Source of the DNA: Bacteroidales bacterium
GTDB lineage: Bacteria; Bacteroidota; Bacteroidia; Bacteroidales; JAOZMU01
DNA length: 7,488 nt
NCBI GenBank assembly: GCA_029934165.1
Contig: JAOZMU010000153.1
Span: 1 to 7,488 of the forward strand
Reading direction: 5' to 3'
The position numbers and the translations under genes were made by a program. The notes under the pieces were generated by a model. That model did not search any database and was not told where the DNA came from. It saw only the letters and a list, made by a program, of their open reading frames with translations. Positions 1 to 6,123 of this stretch are shown one piece after another. How positions within the stretch are numbered: the stretch's first letter is position 1; each line of letters begins with the position of its first letter.

Positions 1-16
1 ATCAGGCGTAAGCAAA

Positions 17-40
17 ATTATTAATTATTAATTATTAATT
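17..40. repeat. 7-bp AT-only tandem repeat (ATTATTA x3 plus ATT)
   Basis: Three exact copies of ATTATTA followed by a partial ATT lie about 130 bp upstream of the first gene. The tract is too short and AT-rich to assign a role. It could vary in copy number by slippage or act as a bent or easily melted element. Confidence 0.6.
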
Positions 41-50
41 TTCCATTACT

Positions 51-90
51 TACAAGAGTTCTTGCGTTTTTTATTGGCGTGAGTTGCTAA
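51..90 (+). repeat. Intergenic repeat family, copy A (40-bp core only)
   Basis: This 40-bp stretch begins TACAAGAGTTCTTGCG and ends GTGAGTTGCTAA. It aligns without gaps to 2724-2763 (copy B) and 5864-5903 (copy C), with 6 differences from copy C. It contains an inverted pair, CTTGCG and CGTGAG, around an AT-rich loop; as RNA this pairs fully if two G-U wobbles are allowed. The palindromic right half seen in copies B and C is not recognisable here. It lies about 80 bp upstream of the membrane-protein gene. GCGTAAG at 6-12 resembles the right arm of another copy cut by the window edge. Confidence 0.75.
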
Positions 91-168
91 AAAATTGGCA
101 AGAAGTTTTCGTTAAAAAAAGAGACTAAACAATTGTAACTTTTTTGTGTCTTGCATAAATCTAAACAC

Positions 169-1653
169 ATGAAAATCAAAAACATACAAATCATTAGCAC
201 AATATTTCTCGTGTTAGTGATTTTCTTCGGAATTTTTATTTATACTCCTCTTTCAACTTCCTACCCCAAAACTACTGCTTTGATTGGATTTAGTGCAATT
301 GTTTACACTTTTTTGTTGTGTTTATACTCTGTGTGTCAGGGAATTAGAAAAAAGGATTTTTATGTCGATATAGTAATTTCTATTGCATTGTTTCAAATTC
401 TTTTGCTGGCTATAGTATATCTTTATTCTGCCTTAGCTAACAATATTCGGACAGACCCAATCTACGAAAGCATTTTAGCCACTGCGTTGGTAAATTTATT
501 TATCACTTATTATAGATTGCCAGCCTTGCGCGAAATTGACAGAAAAAATAAGACGGAAAAAATGTCTATCGAAAACGTCAATTCGATAAACCTTGTAATC
601 CCATTTTTCGGGTCATTGGCATATTTATTGCTCGAATGGAGTAGAAACGATTTGCATTTTATTGATATGTATATTACTGCTGCTTTATTTTTAGCAAGTT
701 ACATTGGTTTCGATGCAGTTCTTTTTTTCTTGATGGAGCAAGAACTTGAGGAACAATCTGAGATTTGCGGAATCCAAAATTTGTCTTTGCCTGCTTTGTG
801 GAAAATGTCGAAGACCAAAACGATAGCTTTTCACCAATCAGCTATAAATGAACTTTATAACCAAACTATTGATGAGTTTAAATTCAGAAATACCGCAAAT
901 GTCAACAAAGTAGCACCAATTGCTCATAAACTTTTACATCTTTGGCAGCCAAATGTTTTAGGAGTCAAACCAGCTTATGTAGTTGATAACCTGAAGATAA
1001 CAGAAATAGAAATATCCTCAAGAGCAATAACAGCAAAAATAGAAGGTTACGGAAATTCTGTTTTGGAGTATAATGATGATGGTTCAGAAGTATGTTTGTC
1101 AATAAATGGTGTTGATATTGCGAAAGCAAATTGTAAAACTACTCCTCAAGATGATATTATCAACCTACTAAATGAGTTAAATTCTGATGGGTATAACACT
1201 GTATTAATTTCTGATAAGCCGTACTGGAAGCATGATAATAGCTTATGTTTAGATAAAAGTTATTATGAAATTTACGAGCGGGAGCAAATTGAATTAATTA
1301 GTAAATTATCGTATAAAGCCCCAACAGTACTTGTATCAAATAGTATATGTTTAGATAGTGCAATTAATATTAAGATAGGTGAATATACTGATATTGAAAT
1401 TGGAAAATCTAAAAACGATGTTGCTTTATTGCAAATTGATACAATAATAACTATATTTCGGAATGCTTTGAAATTTAAAACCAATATTTTTATTACCTTG
1501 TTTTTAACAATTGTGTATAATTTATTTATTACTTTGGCGATTATTTTAGGATGGGTAACTATTTTTTGGGGAACAGTCGCGATGATTATTTTTAGTGCGA
1601 TAATTCAAAACCAAAAATTCGTATGCGATTTTGAAGAAATTTCTATCGAATGA
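169..1653 (+). CDS. Degenerate P1B-type (heavy-metal) ATPase-like membrane protein, predicted catalytically inactive
   Basis: The 494-residue protein has eight likely membrane segments (about 6-25, 35-56, 66-90, 99-115, 140-156, 166-189, 438-460, 461-480). This is the P1B-ATPase arrangement MA, MB and M1-M6 with a soluble region between M4 and M5. Read against family motifs from memory, the order of parts is kept but the key residues are changed. The phosphorylated Asp of DKTGT is His222 (AFHQSA). The nucleotide-binding HP is AP at 249-250. TGD is ISD at 347-349. The P-domain Lys is Gln373. GDGxND is SNSICLD at 390-396. The M4 CPC metal site reads ASYIG. The TGE actuator domain is missing, since M2 and M3 are only about 25 residues apart. 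The M5 YN pair (450-451) and an M6 N (481) remain. Canonical members without metal-binding domains run to roughly 650 residues or more. No N-terminal metal-binding domain is visible. I chose the ATG at 169 because it directly precedes the basic N-terminus and first helix; an in-frame TTG at 151 would add six residues. Homology is inferred by eye. The role is unknown, possibly regulatory or a scaffold. Confidence 0.72.
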   Translation: MKIKNIQIISTIFLVLVIFFGIFIYTPLSTSYPKTTALIGFSAIVYTFLLCLYSVCQGIRKKDFYVDIVISIALFQILLLAIVYLYSALANNIRTDPIYESILATALVNLFITYYRLPALREIDRKNKTEKMSIENVNSINLVIPFFGSLAYLLLEWSRNDLHFIDMYITAALFLASYIGFDAVLFFLMEQELEEQSEICGIQNLSLPALWKMSKTKTIAFHQSAINELYNQTIDEFKFRNTANVNKVAPIAHKLLHLWQPNVLGVKPAYVVDNLKITEIEISSRAITAKIEGYGNSVLEYNDDGSEVCLSINGVDIAKANCKTTPQDDIINLLNELNSDGYNTVLISDKPYWKHDNSLCLDKSYYEIYEREQIELISKLSYKAPTVLVSNSICLDSAINIKIGEYTDIEIGKSKNDVALLQIDTIITIFRNALKFKTNIFITLFLTIVYNLFITLAIILGWVTIFWGTVAMIIFSAIIQNQKFVCDFEEISIE

Positions 1654-1673
1654 TTTTTGAATCCTCCCAACTG

Positions 1674-1690
1674 TTAATTCGTTGAATTAA
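1674..1690. other. AT-rich inverted repeat between the membrane-protein and LRR genes
   Basis: TTAATTC and GAATTAA form a perfect 7-bp inverted repeat around GTT, starting 21 bp after the stop of the upstream gene. No T-tract follows, so it is a poor intrinsic terminator. It sits just upstream of the candidate LRR promoter and could be an operator, but chance is possible in AT-rich DNA. Confidence 0.25.
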
Positions 1691-1696
1691 AGATGT

Positions 1697-1725
1697 TTTG
1701 AAATACGATAAATATTAAATTTTTG
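1697..1725 (+). promoter_or_regulatory. Candidate Bacteroidota-type promoter for the LRR gene
   Basis: TTTG at 1697-1700 is followed 17 bp later by AATTTTTG at 1718-1725. This matches the Bacteroidota -7 consensus TAnnTTTG except at the first base. The spacing is at the short end of the usual range. Transcription would start near 1730, giving a leader of about 25 nt before the LRR start codon. Such motifs arise easily in AT-rich sequence. Confidence 0.3.
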
Positions 1726-1753
1726 TACAAATCATAACAAAGAATCCAGAGAA

Positions 1754-2683
1754 ATGAAAAGTAAGTTGTTTGTTTGCATCGTAATATCACTTTTACTCAG
1801 CTCTTTTGCTGTAGTACAAGCTCAAAGGCTCTCGAAGTTTCAGTTGAAAAAACAACTGGAATATACCGAGATTAAAAAGTCTCTTAAAAATGTTGAGGAT
1901 TGCTATATCCTAAATCTCGAAACGCAGTATTTGAAGGATTATCCTAGAGAAATAACCAAGTTGCGAAAACTTCAGGTTCTATTTCTTGGGTATAATCAAC
2001 TAACAACGATACCGGCAGAAATAAGTAATTTACGAAATCTTGAGGTGCTTGATCTTCGCGTTAATAAACTTACTGGTATTTCTGCTGATATTGGAAAACT
2101 ACGAAATTTGCAAATGCTTGATTTATGGGATAATAAACTAACTGCATTGCCTACTGAGATTGGGCGACTGCGCGAATTGCGAGAGTTGGTATTAAAAGAT
2201 AATGAGCTGACTATCTTGCCACAAGAGATTGGCAAACTTATTAACCTTAGAAAATTGGATTTGAGTAAAAACAAATTTTTCTATATGAACCCAGAAATTG
2301 GCGATCTGAAAAATCTTCAAAAACTTGATTTAAGAGATAATAAATTTACATTTCTACCTCCAGAAATTGGAAAATTGACAGAACTACAAATATTATTTCT
2401 GTGGGGAAATAAAATCACTCAATTGCCAGAGGAATTTACGAAGCTAAAAAACCTTCAGACTTTATCGCTTGAGTATAACCAAATTGCAGAATTTCCAAAA
2501 CAAATTTTAGCTCTTAAAAATCTTGTTTATCTTAATTTATCTGGAAACCAACTGCGTAGTATTCCTGAAGGCATTGGTGAATTGACGAAGTTGCAAACGT
2601 TAGATTTGCAACGAAATGCAATTCCGGCTTCGGAACATAAGCGTCTGAAAAAATTGCTTCCTAAGACGAAAATATTATTCTAA
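1754..2683 (+). CDS. Exported leucine-rich repeat (LRR) protein
   Basis: The 309-residue protein starts with a signal peptide: basic MKSK, a hydrophobic core to about residue 21, and a VQA/Q cleavage site after residue 23. A degenerate first repeat follows at about 47-72. Nine LRRs of exactly 23 residues then run from 73 to 279, with consensus LxxLxLxxNxLtxLPxEIGKLxN. A C-terminal cap at 280-309 ends LLPKTKILF, resembling the caps of other bacterial 23-residue LRR proteins such as those in Leptospira and Bacteroidota. There is no lipobox Cys, membrane anchor or T9SS sorting domain, so the mature product is probably periplasmic or released. LRR solenoids of this type generally bind proteins; the partner here is unknown. 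No catalytic domain is present. It lies 100 bp after the pseudo-ATPase gene on the same strand, but a possible promoter sits in the gap. The start is supported by the immediate signal peptide. Confidence 0.93.
   Translation: MKSKLFVCIVISLLLSSFAVVQAQRLSKFQLKKQLEYTEIKKSLKNVEDCYILNLETQYLKDYPREITKLRKLQVLFLGYNQLTTIPAEISNLRNLEVLDLRVNKLTGISADIGKLRNLQMLDLWDNKLTALPTEIGRLRELRELVLKDNELTILPQEIGKLINLRKLDLSKNKFFYMNPEIGDLKNLQKLDLRDNKFTFLPPEIGKLTELQILFLWGNKITQLPEEFTKLKNLQTLSLEYNQIAEFPKQILALKNLVYLNLSGNQLRSIPEGIGELTKLQTLDLQRNAIPASEHKRLKKLLPKTKILF
1970..2590 (+). repeat. Nine in-frame 69-bp units encoding 23-residue LRRs
   Basis: Nine consecutive coding units of 69 bp contain no insertion or deletion. The units diverge at DNA level but keep the Leu/Asn/Pro-Glu-Ile pattern. 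Repeats 3 (ISADIG) and 6 (MNPEIG) depart from the LPxEIG turn. The constant phase suggests expansion by in-frame duplication followed by divergence. Confidence 0.85.
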
Positions 2684-2711
2684 GTGAATTACGAATTGGC
2701 TTACGCCTAAT

Positions 2712-2808
2712 AATAAGTGCTCATACAAAAGTTCTTACGCTTTTTATTAACATAAGTTGCTAATTCACAGCTTAGACGCGTCATAAAAAAATAGGTCTTA
2801 GACCTTAT
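2712..2808 (+). repeat. Intergenic repeat family, copy B (long form with palindrome)
   Basis: This is a roughly 97-bp element alignable to 5852-5947. The first 49 bp differ from copy C at 5 positions. The 40-bp core is 2724-2763, with arms CTTACG and CATAAG around an AT-rich loop. The right part contains the perfect palindrome AGGTCTTAGACCT at 2793-2805. AATAAG at 2712-2717 and CTTATT at 2804-2809 could be short terminal inverted repeats, but copy C does not keep the right one. No coding capacity is evident. A non-autonomous mobile or REP-like element is possible. Confidence 0.75.
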
Positions 2809-2936
2809 TTATGTTACAATTTATTGGACTAAGTTATTTTTCATTTTACTATTTGACTGAAAATCAGCAACAAACAGCAAATAATGGTATAGGTTAATTT
2901 AATTTAATCTTTGTTCTAAGAATTTTTCATGGTAAT

Positions 2937-2967
2937 AAAAAGGTTGCTCTGTTGAGCAACCTTTTTT
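2937..2967. terminator. Strong bidirectional intrinsic terminator
   Basis: AAAAAGGTTGCTC at 2937-2949 pairs perfectly over 13 bp with the strand at 2954-2966, around a TGTT loop. A six-T run lies on the plus strand, and the A-run gives a matching U-tract on the minus strand. It can therefore end both the LRR transcript (about 250 nt past its stop) and the carboxypeptidase transcript (about 150 nt past its stop). Confidence 0.9.
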
Positions 2968-3115
2968 GTGTGAATTTACGTACAAGTTATTCAGATTATC
3001 TTACCAAATCGTTTCAGATAACATTAAACTTATTCGCATAAACAACTGAACATCAAGACAATAACGGATTGAATTAATATGTGTCGATTGTTTTTACAAA
3101 CCTATTTGTTAGTGC

Positions 3116-5800
3116 TTATTTTAACTTAACAATTTTTTGGATAATATTTACATCGTTGCCAGAAAGTTTCAAAACATAAATTCCGTTTGCACAAGGCTGG
3201 TTGTTTTTATTTGAACCGTCCCAGTTTAGTTTGTTATTTCCAGACTGTAACTTTTTGTTAGATAGAATTTTAATCAACTTTCCATCTAACGAATAAATTT
3301 CTGCAAGTATCTTAGTTTCTGTCGATAAGCAAAAAGAAATTTGCGTGCTATTTCCGAAGGGATTTGGATAAACCTCGACAGAAATATTATCAGAAATATC
3401 GTCAATTCCACTTACTGATGAAACAACGATTGAGACAGGAATAAGAATCTCATTCGAGTTGTTCAGGTTTGTTGCAACAACGTTGAAACTATAGTCTTGC
3501 GTTACGTTTGGAGCTTGAAAACTAACAGTTATTTCTTCAGTTTGAGTTGCCAAAACACCACCAAGAGCATCGAAAGAAACCCATTGTGCAATCTCTGCAT
3601 CGTCCACATTTAGAATGTATTGAAGATAGCCACTGCCTGTGTTTTCAAGAGTGATAACGTCTGACTCTGTTGTTGAGCCATTCATGGTGTGCGAAATTGA
3701 TGAAGGCGTGATATTCAAGGTTGTGGACGGAGCTTCGTGTGGCGGAAAGTTGATATAATCGACCCAAGCGCAATCCGACCCATTCAGTGTAGAGTTATCT
3801 TTTGAGTATTCCCATTTAAAGGTGTGCGTTCCGGTTGAGATGTTATATGTTTCTTCGCTCCAACTTACTGCTCCGCTCCAACCACTGCCTTGCAAATCGT
3901 TGTCGATATAAAATTTCAAGAAGTCGTATCCGTCTTCCGACGAAACTTTTTTCCAAAAACTTAGAACGCCACTTTGGGTAACATTCATTTCTATTTGCAA
4001 AGTAGTTATTTCGTTATCGTCAATTTCTCCAGAACGCATCGAGTAAGTGCCATCGTATGCTTGGGCGGGGTCGATTGTCCAATCCGAATCGCCAGCAGTT
4101 TCCCACTCGGCAGACAAAACTCCCAACTCAAAACTCTCGGCAGTACTTGGTTGAAGCTGAAAGTTGACAACATTGTTCGTAGCTGAAACACTTACGGACT
4201 GAGAGGCTGTTGCATATCCAAATTTTGAAACGTGAAATTCGTAAGAATTTTCTAGCATTTCAATTGAATAAACTCCATTTGCATTAGTAAAAACGGCATC
4301 TAAAGGACTATTTATCAAATCTATACGAGCCCCCACAATTGCTAAGTTTGTATTTTCATCGGTTACAGTTCCATTTACAGAAATTGTTGCAGCAGGCTCA
4401 AGCACTACATTTAAAGTGGTTTCATTGAAATCGGTAACTTCAACATTACTAATTGTTTGCGAAATATAACCATAAGCAGAAAATGTCAAACTATAAGTTC
4501 CACTTTCTATCAATCGACAATAGCTACCAGTTGTTGGCTCGCTTATCACTGTCGAGTTTTCGCTCCCAACATCGTGTCCTTCAACCTCTATGGTTGCAAC
4601 AAGGGCATCGCCACTTGTGTTGGTTACAGTACCCTGAATACCATACAAACACTCTTCAAGATAACCTAAAAACGCATCATAATTATAATCCCAGTGAGCC
4701 GAAAGTTGACTAGCTGGAAGTATTTTAATATCAGATAATTCAAACGTTACTTCGCGACAATTTTGGTAGAAATTCATATAATCCTGTCGTCCACCATTGA
4801 CAACATACCAGTCGCCACCGTTTGTAACTCCGTTGCCTTGTCCCATAAAATAACCGCTTGGGCTATTTGAGTGAGCAGATGTGGCATATCGCGTCGAAAC
4901 ATCAAAAAACCAGTCATTATCAGGGTGTTGGTGGTTGTCTGGCGAAGCCGCTGTCCATGTGTCCCAAGGATAGTTTACAAGCTCTATTCCACTATGAAAA
5001 TTTCCGGAGAGAATAAAATTTCGCTCTTCGGCAAAATCTGTCATAGCCTTTATTTCCGGCTCATTCGGTGTGCCGTATGTTGGTCCGTATTCAGGGTCGG
5101 GAAAGTTTCTGTTCAAATCGACACCATTCGCATTGCTTCTGGTAGCACTTGATACTGAGCTATTTCCACCTGCATACGTTCCGTCAGGATTACCATTAGG
5201 ATTGATGTAAATTTCCAAATTATCAACCATAGTCGTTACACGGCTGTCAATTCCATAATTACTTAATAGATAGTCTATTAAACGAATCATTAACACATAG
5301 CCCACTGTTTCATCGCCGTGCATTGTACTGGTGTAAAAAACTTCTGGCTCGCTACCATCTGTGGCTACATTTGCAGATATTTTTGCAACCAATAATTCTC
5401 GTCCCTCGACTGTATTGCCGATGGATTCTACCGTACAGAGGTTTGGATAGTCTGTCGCAAACTGGTTCATCATCGCAACATAGGCTTCATAAGTTGGATA
5501 CGAATCCCAATCTCGCATTTGCTCCTTTGTGGTAGCCATTAAATACGTTGCCAGTTTGCTAGGGTTTGTCAGTGTTACGGGCTTGTAACCCAGCGATTTG
5601 AATTTAGTCATTTCCGACGAATTCGCATAAGCATAAACAGTATTTCCCTCTACATTATCAATTGAAATGACACGCGTTAACTTACGTAATTCCGCTTTGT
5701 TTTCGACTTCAAATTTGAAGTAATGCTCTACTTTTTTTTGTCCAAAAGAAAAATTTACAAAAAAAATTGCAAGCATTGATAATACAAAAAAATGTTTCAT
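3116..5800 (-). CDS. Secreted M14 zinc carboxypeptidase with T9SS C-terminal sorting domain
   Basis: The 894-residue multidomain metallopeptidase should remove C-terminal residues from peptides outside the cell. Residues 1-20 are a signal peptide (cleavage SFG/Q), and about 22-95 resemble a propeptide. The M14 domain covers about 100-385. Zinc ligands are H161 and E164 (HGDE) and H269 (GNFHSG). N230-R231 sits in DLNRNFP, Y341 in RQDY, and the catalytic E354 in FELSD. The NYPWDTW stretch is typical of M14B-like enzymes of Bacteroidota. Two transthyretin-like carboxypeptidase regulatory domains follow (about 386-469 and 472-551). Next is a jelly-roll or MAM-like domain (about 555-686), a beta-sandwich resembling BACON or Ig-like modules (about 692-795), and a type A T9SS sorting domain (about 806-894, with YPNPF at 811-815 and a basic KIVKLK end). 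The sorting domain directs outer-membrane translocation and normally surface attachment or release. All catalytic residues are present and the frame is intact. Substrate specificity cannot be read with confidence. Confidence 0.95.
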   Translation of the reverse strand: MKHFFVLSMLAIFFVNFSFGQKKVEHYFKFEVENKAELRKLTRVISIDNVEGNTVYAYANSSEMTKFKSLGYKPVTLTNPSKLATYLMATTKEQMRDWDSYPTYEAYVAMMNQFATDYPNLCTVESIGNTVEGRELLVAKISANVATDGSEPEVFYTSTMHGDETVGYVLMIRLIDYLLSNYGIDSRVTTMVDNLEIYINPNGNPDGTYAGGNSSVSSATRSNANGVDLNRNFPDPEYGPTYGTPNEPEIKAMTDFAEERNFILSGNFHSGIELVNYPWDTWTAASPDNHQHPDNDWFFDVSTRYATSAHSNSPSGYFMGQGNGVTNGGDWYVVNGGRQDYMNFYQNCREVTFELSDIKILPASQLSAHWDYNYDAFLGYLEECLYGIQGTVTNTSGDALVATIEVEGHDVGSENSTVISEPTTGSYCRLIESGTYSLTFSAYGYISQTISNVEVTDFNETTLNVVLEPAATISVNGTVTDENTNLAIVGARIDLINSPLDAVFTNANGVYSIEMLENSYEFHVSKFGYATASQSVSVSATNNVVNFQLQPSTAESFELGVLSAEWETAGDSDWTIDPAQAYDGTYSMRSGEIDDNEITTLQIEMNVTQSGVLSFWKKVSSEDGYDFLKFYIDNDLQGSGWSGAVSWSEETYNISTGTHTFKWEYSKDNSTLNGSDCAWVDYINFPPHEAPSTTLNITPSSISHTMNGSTTESDVITLENTGSGYLQYILNVDDAEIAQWVSFDALGGVLATQTEEITVSFQAPNVTQDYSFNVVATNLNNSNEILIPVSIVVSSVSGIDDISDNISVEVYPNPFGNSTQISFCLSTETKILAEIYSLDGKLIKILSNKKLQSGNNKLNWDGSNKNNQPCANGIYVLKLSGNDVNIIQKIVKLK

Positions 5801-5851
5801 AGGTTTAATTATTTTGTTAAAAAGAGTTTGATGATAAGTATATAAATTGTA

Positions 5852-5947
5852 AATAAGTATTCTTACAAAAGTTCTTCCGCTTTTTATTAACGTAAGTTGC
5901 TAATAACCAGCTAATACATTTCATGAAAAATAGGTATTATACCTTAA
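5852..5947 (+). repeat. Intergenic repeat family, copy C (long form with palindrome)
   Basis: This copy aligns to copy B from AATAAGT through the palindrome with a single one-base indel in an A-run. The 40-bp core at 5864-5903 differs from copy B at only 2 positions. Its arms are CTTCCG and CGTAAG. The palindrome is AGGTATTATACCT at 5932-5944; relative to copy B, one C-G pair is replaced by A-T, so symmetry is kept. It lies about 50 bp upstream of the carboxypeptidase start codon, antisense to that gene. Confidence 0.75.
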
Positions 5948-5963
5948 AAAAATGAAATTGCCA

Positions 5964-6008
5964 TTATCTTTTTAAATAGTAGCGACTTTTAGAAATTCGT
6001 TTTTTCAT
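5964..6008 (-). CDS. Possible 14-codon leader ORF (MKKRISKSRYYLKR)
   Basis: An ATG at 6006-6008 (minus strand) opens a 14-codon frame ending in TAA. It begins about 20 nt downstream of a good -7 promoter element, with an A-rich stretch before the ATG as is common at Bacteroidota starts. The peptide is strongly basic and matches no family I recognise. It may be a leader peptide for the carboxypeptidase transcript, or chance. Length alone gives no support. Confidence 0.18.
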   Translation of the reverse strand: MKKRISKSRYYLKR

Positions 6009-6027
6009 GTTTTCAAAATAAATTATA

Positions 6028-6058
6028 CAAAGGTATAGTTTTATATTAACCGTTAAAA
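6028..6058 (-). promoter_or_regulatory. Bacteroidota-type promoter for the carboxypeptidase gene
   Basis: On the minus strand, TACCTTTG (6028-6035) matches the -7 consensus TAnnTTTG exactly. TTTT (6055-6058) lies 19 bp upstream where TTTG is expected. The predicted start, near 6022, is about 220 nt before the carboxypeptidase ATG at 5800 and about 14 nt before the small ORF. No better element is visible closer to 5800. Confidence 0.5.
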
Positions 6059-6084
6059 TTGATGTTGCGTTAAAATTGTGTTAA

Positions 6085-6107
6085 GTTGGTATGGCTGCCA
6101 CACCGAC
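6085..6107 (-). terminator. Probable folC terminator hairpin
   Basis: A 10-bp stem around a 3-nt loop (GTTGGTATGG, CTG, CCACACCGAC on the plus strand) begins 17 nt past the folC stop. Read on the minus strand it has one C-A mismatch and one G-U wobble. It is the most GC-rich patch of the gap. The following T-tract is weak (AATTTTAA), so termination may be partial. Confidence 0.4.
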
Positions 6108-6123
6108 ACTAATGATAAGACAG

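Larger units (their letters stand above)
2684..3115. other. Convergent intergenic region
   Basis: This 432-bp gap separates the LRR gene (plus) from the carboxypeptidase gene (minus). It contains repeat copy B and the bidirectional terminator listed separately. CTTACGC at 2700-2706 recurs at 2734-2740, so the left edge looks like a short partial duplication of the repeat core. I see no convincing ORF or structured RNA in 2968-3115. Confidence 0.7.
5801..6123. other. Intergenic region upstream of the carboxypeptidase gene and downstream of folC
   Basis: This 323-bp gap lies between two minus-strand genes. Read in the minus direction it holds a GC-rich hairpin just after the folC stop, a promoter candidate, a possible 14-codon ORF, and repeat copy C in antisense orientation. 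The arrangement implies that folC and the peptidase gene are transcribed separately. If the promoter is right, the peptidase leader is about 220 nt and includes the repeat. Confidence 0.65.

Noticed and set aside
151..168. TTG at 151 as the start of the membrane protein
   Set aside because: The ATG at 169 is in frame, directly precedes the basic N-terminus and first helix, and is the commoner start codon; the extra six residues add no recognisable feature.
1272..1484. Minus-strand 70-codon ORF inside the membrane-protein gene
   Set aside because: It lies wholly antisense to a longer coherent coding frame and shows no family motif.
169..1653. Pseudogene call for the ATPase-like gene
   Set aside because: There is no internal stop or frameshift over 494 codons and the membrane topology is complete; pseudo-enzyme fits better than pseudogene.
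1996..2274. Minus-strand 92-codon ORF inside the LRR gene
   Set aside because: Its regular Ser/Leu pattern is the antisense echo of the LRR periodicity, not an independent protein.
3974..5535. Several plus-strand ORFs of 70-93 codons opposite the carboxypeptidase gene
   Set aside because: They overlap a gene with complete catalytic motifs and domains, and have no start context, domain or conserved motif of their own.
51..5903. CRISPR array
   Set aside because: The repeat copies are about 2.7 and 3.1 kb apart with genes between them, and no regular spacers or cas genes are present.
5801..6020. Riboswitch in the carboxypeptidase leader
   Set aside because: I could not recognise any known aptamer fold; the only clear structure is the intergenic repeat.
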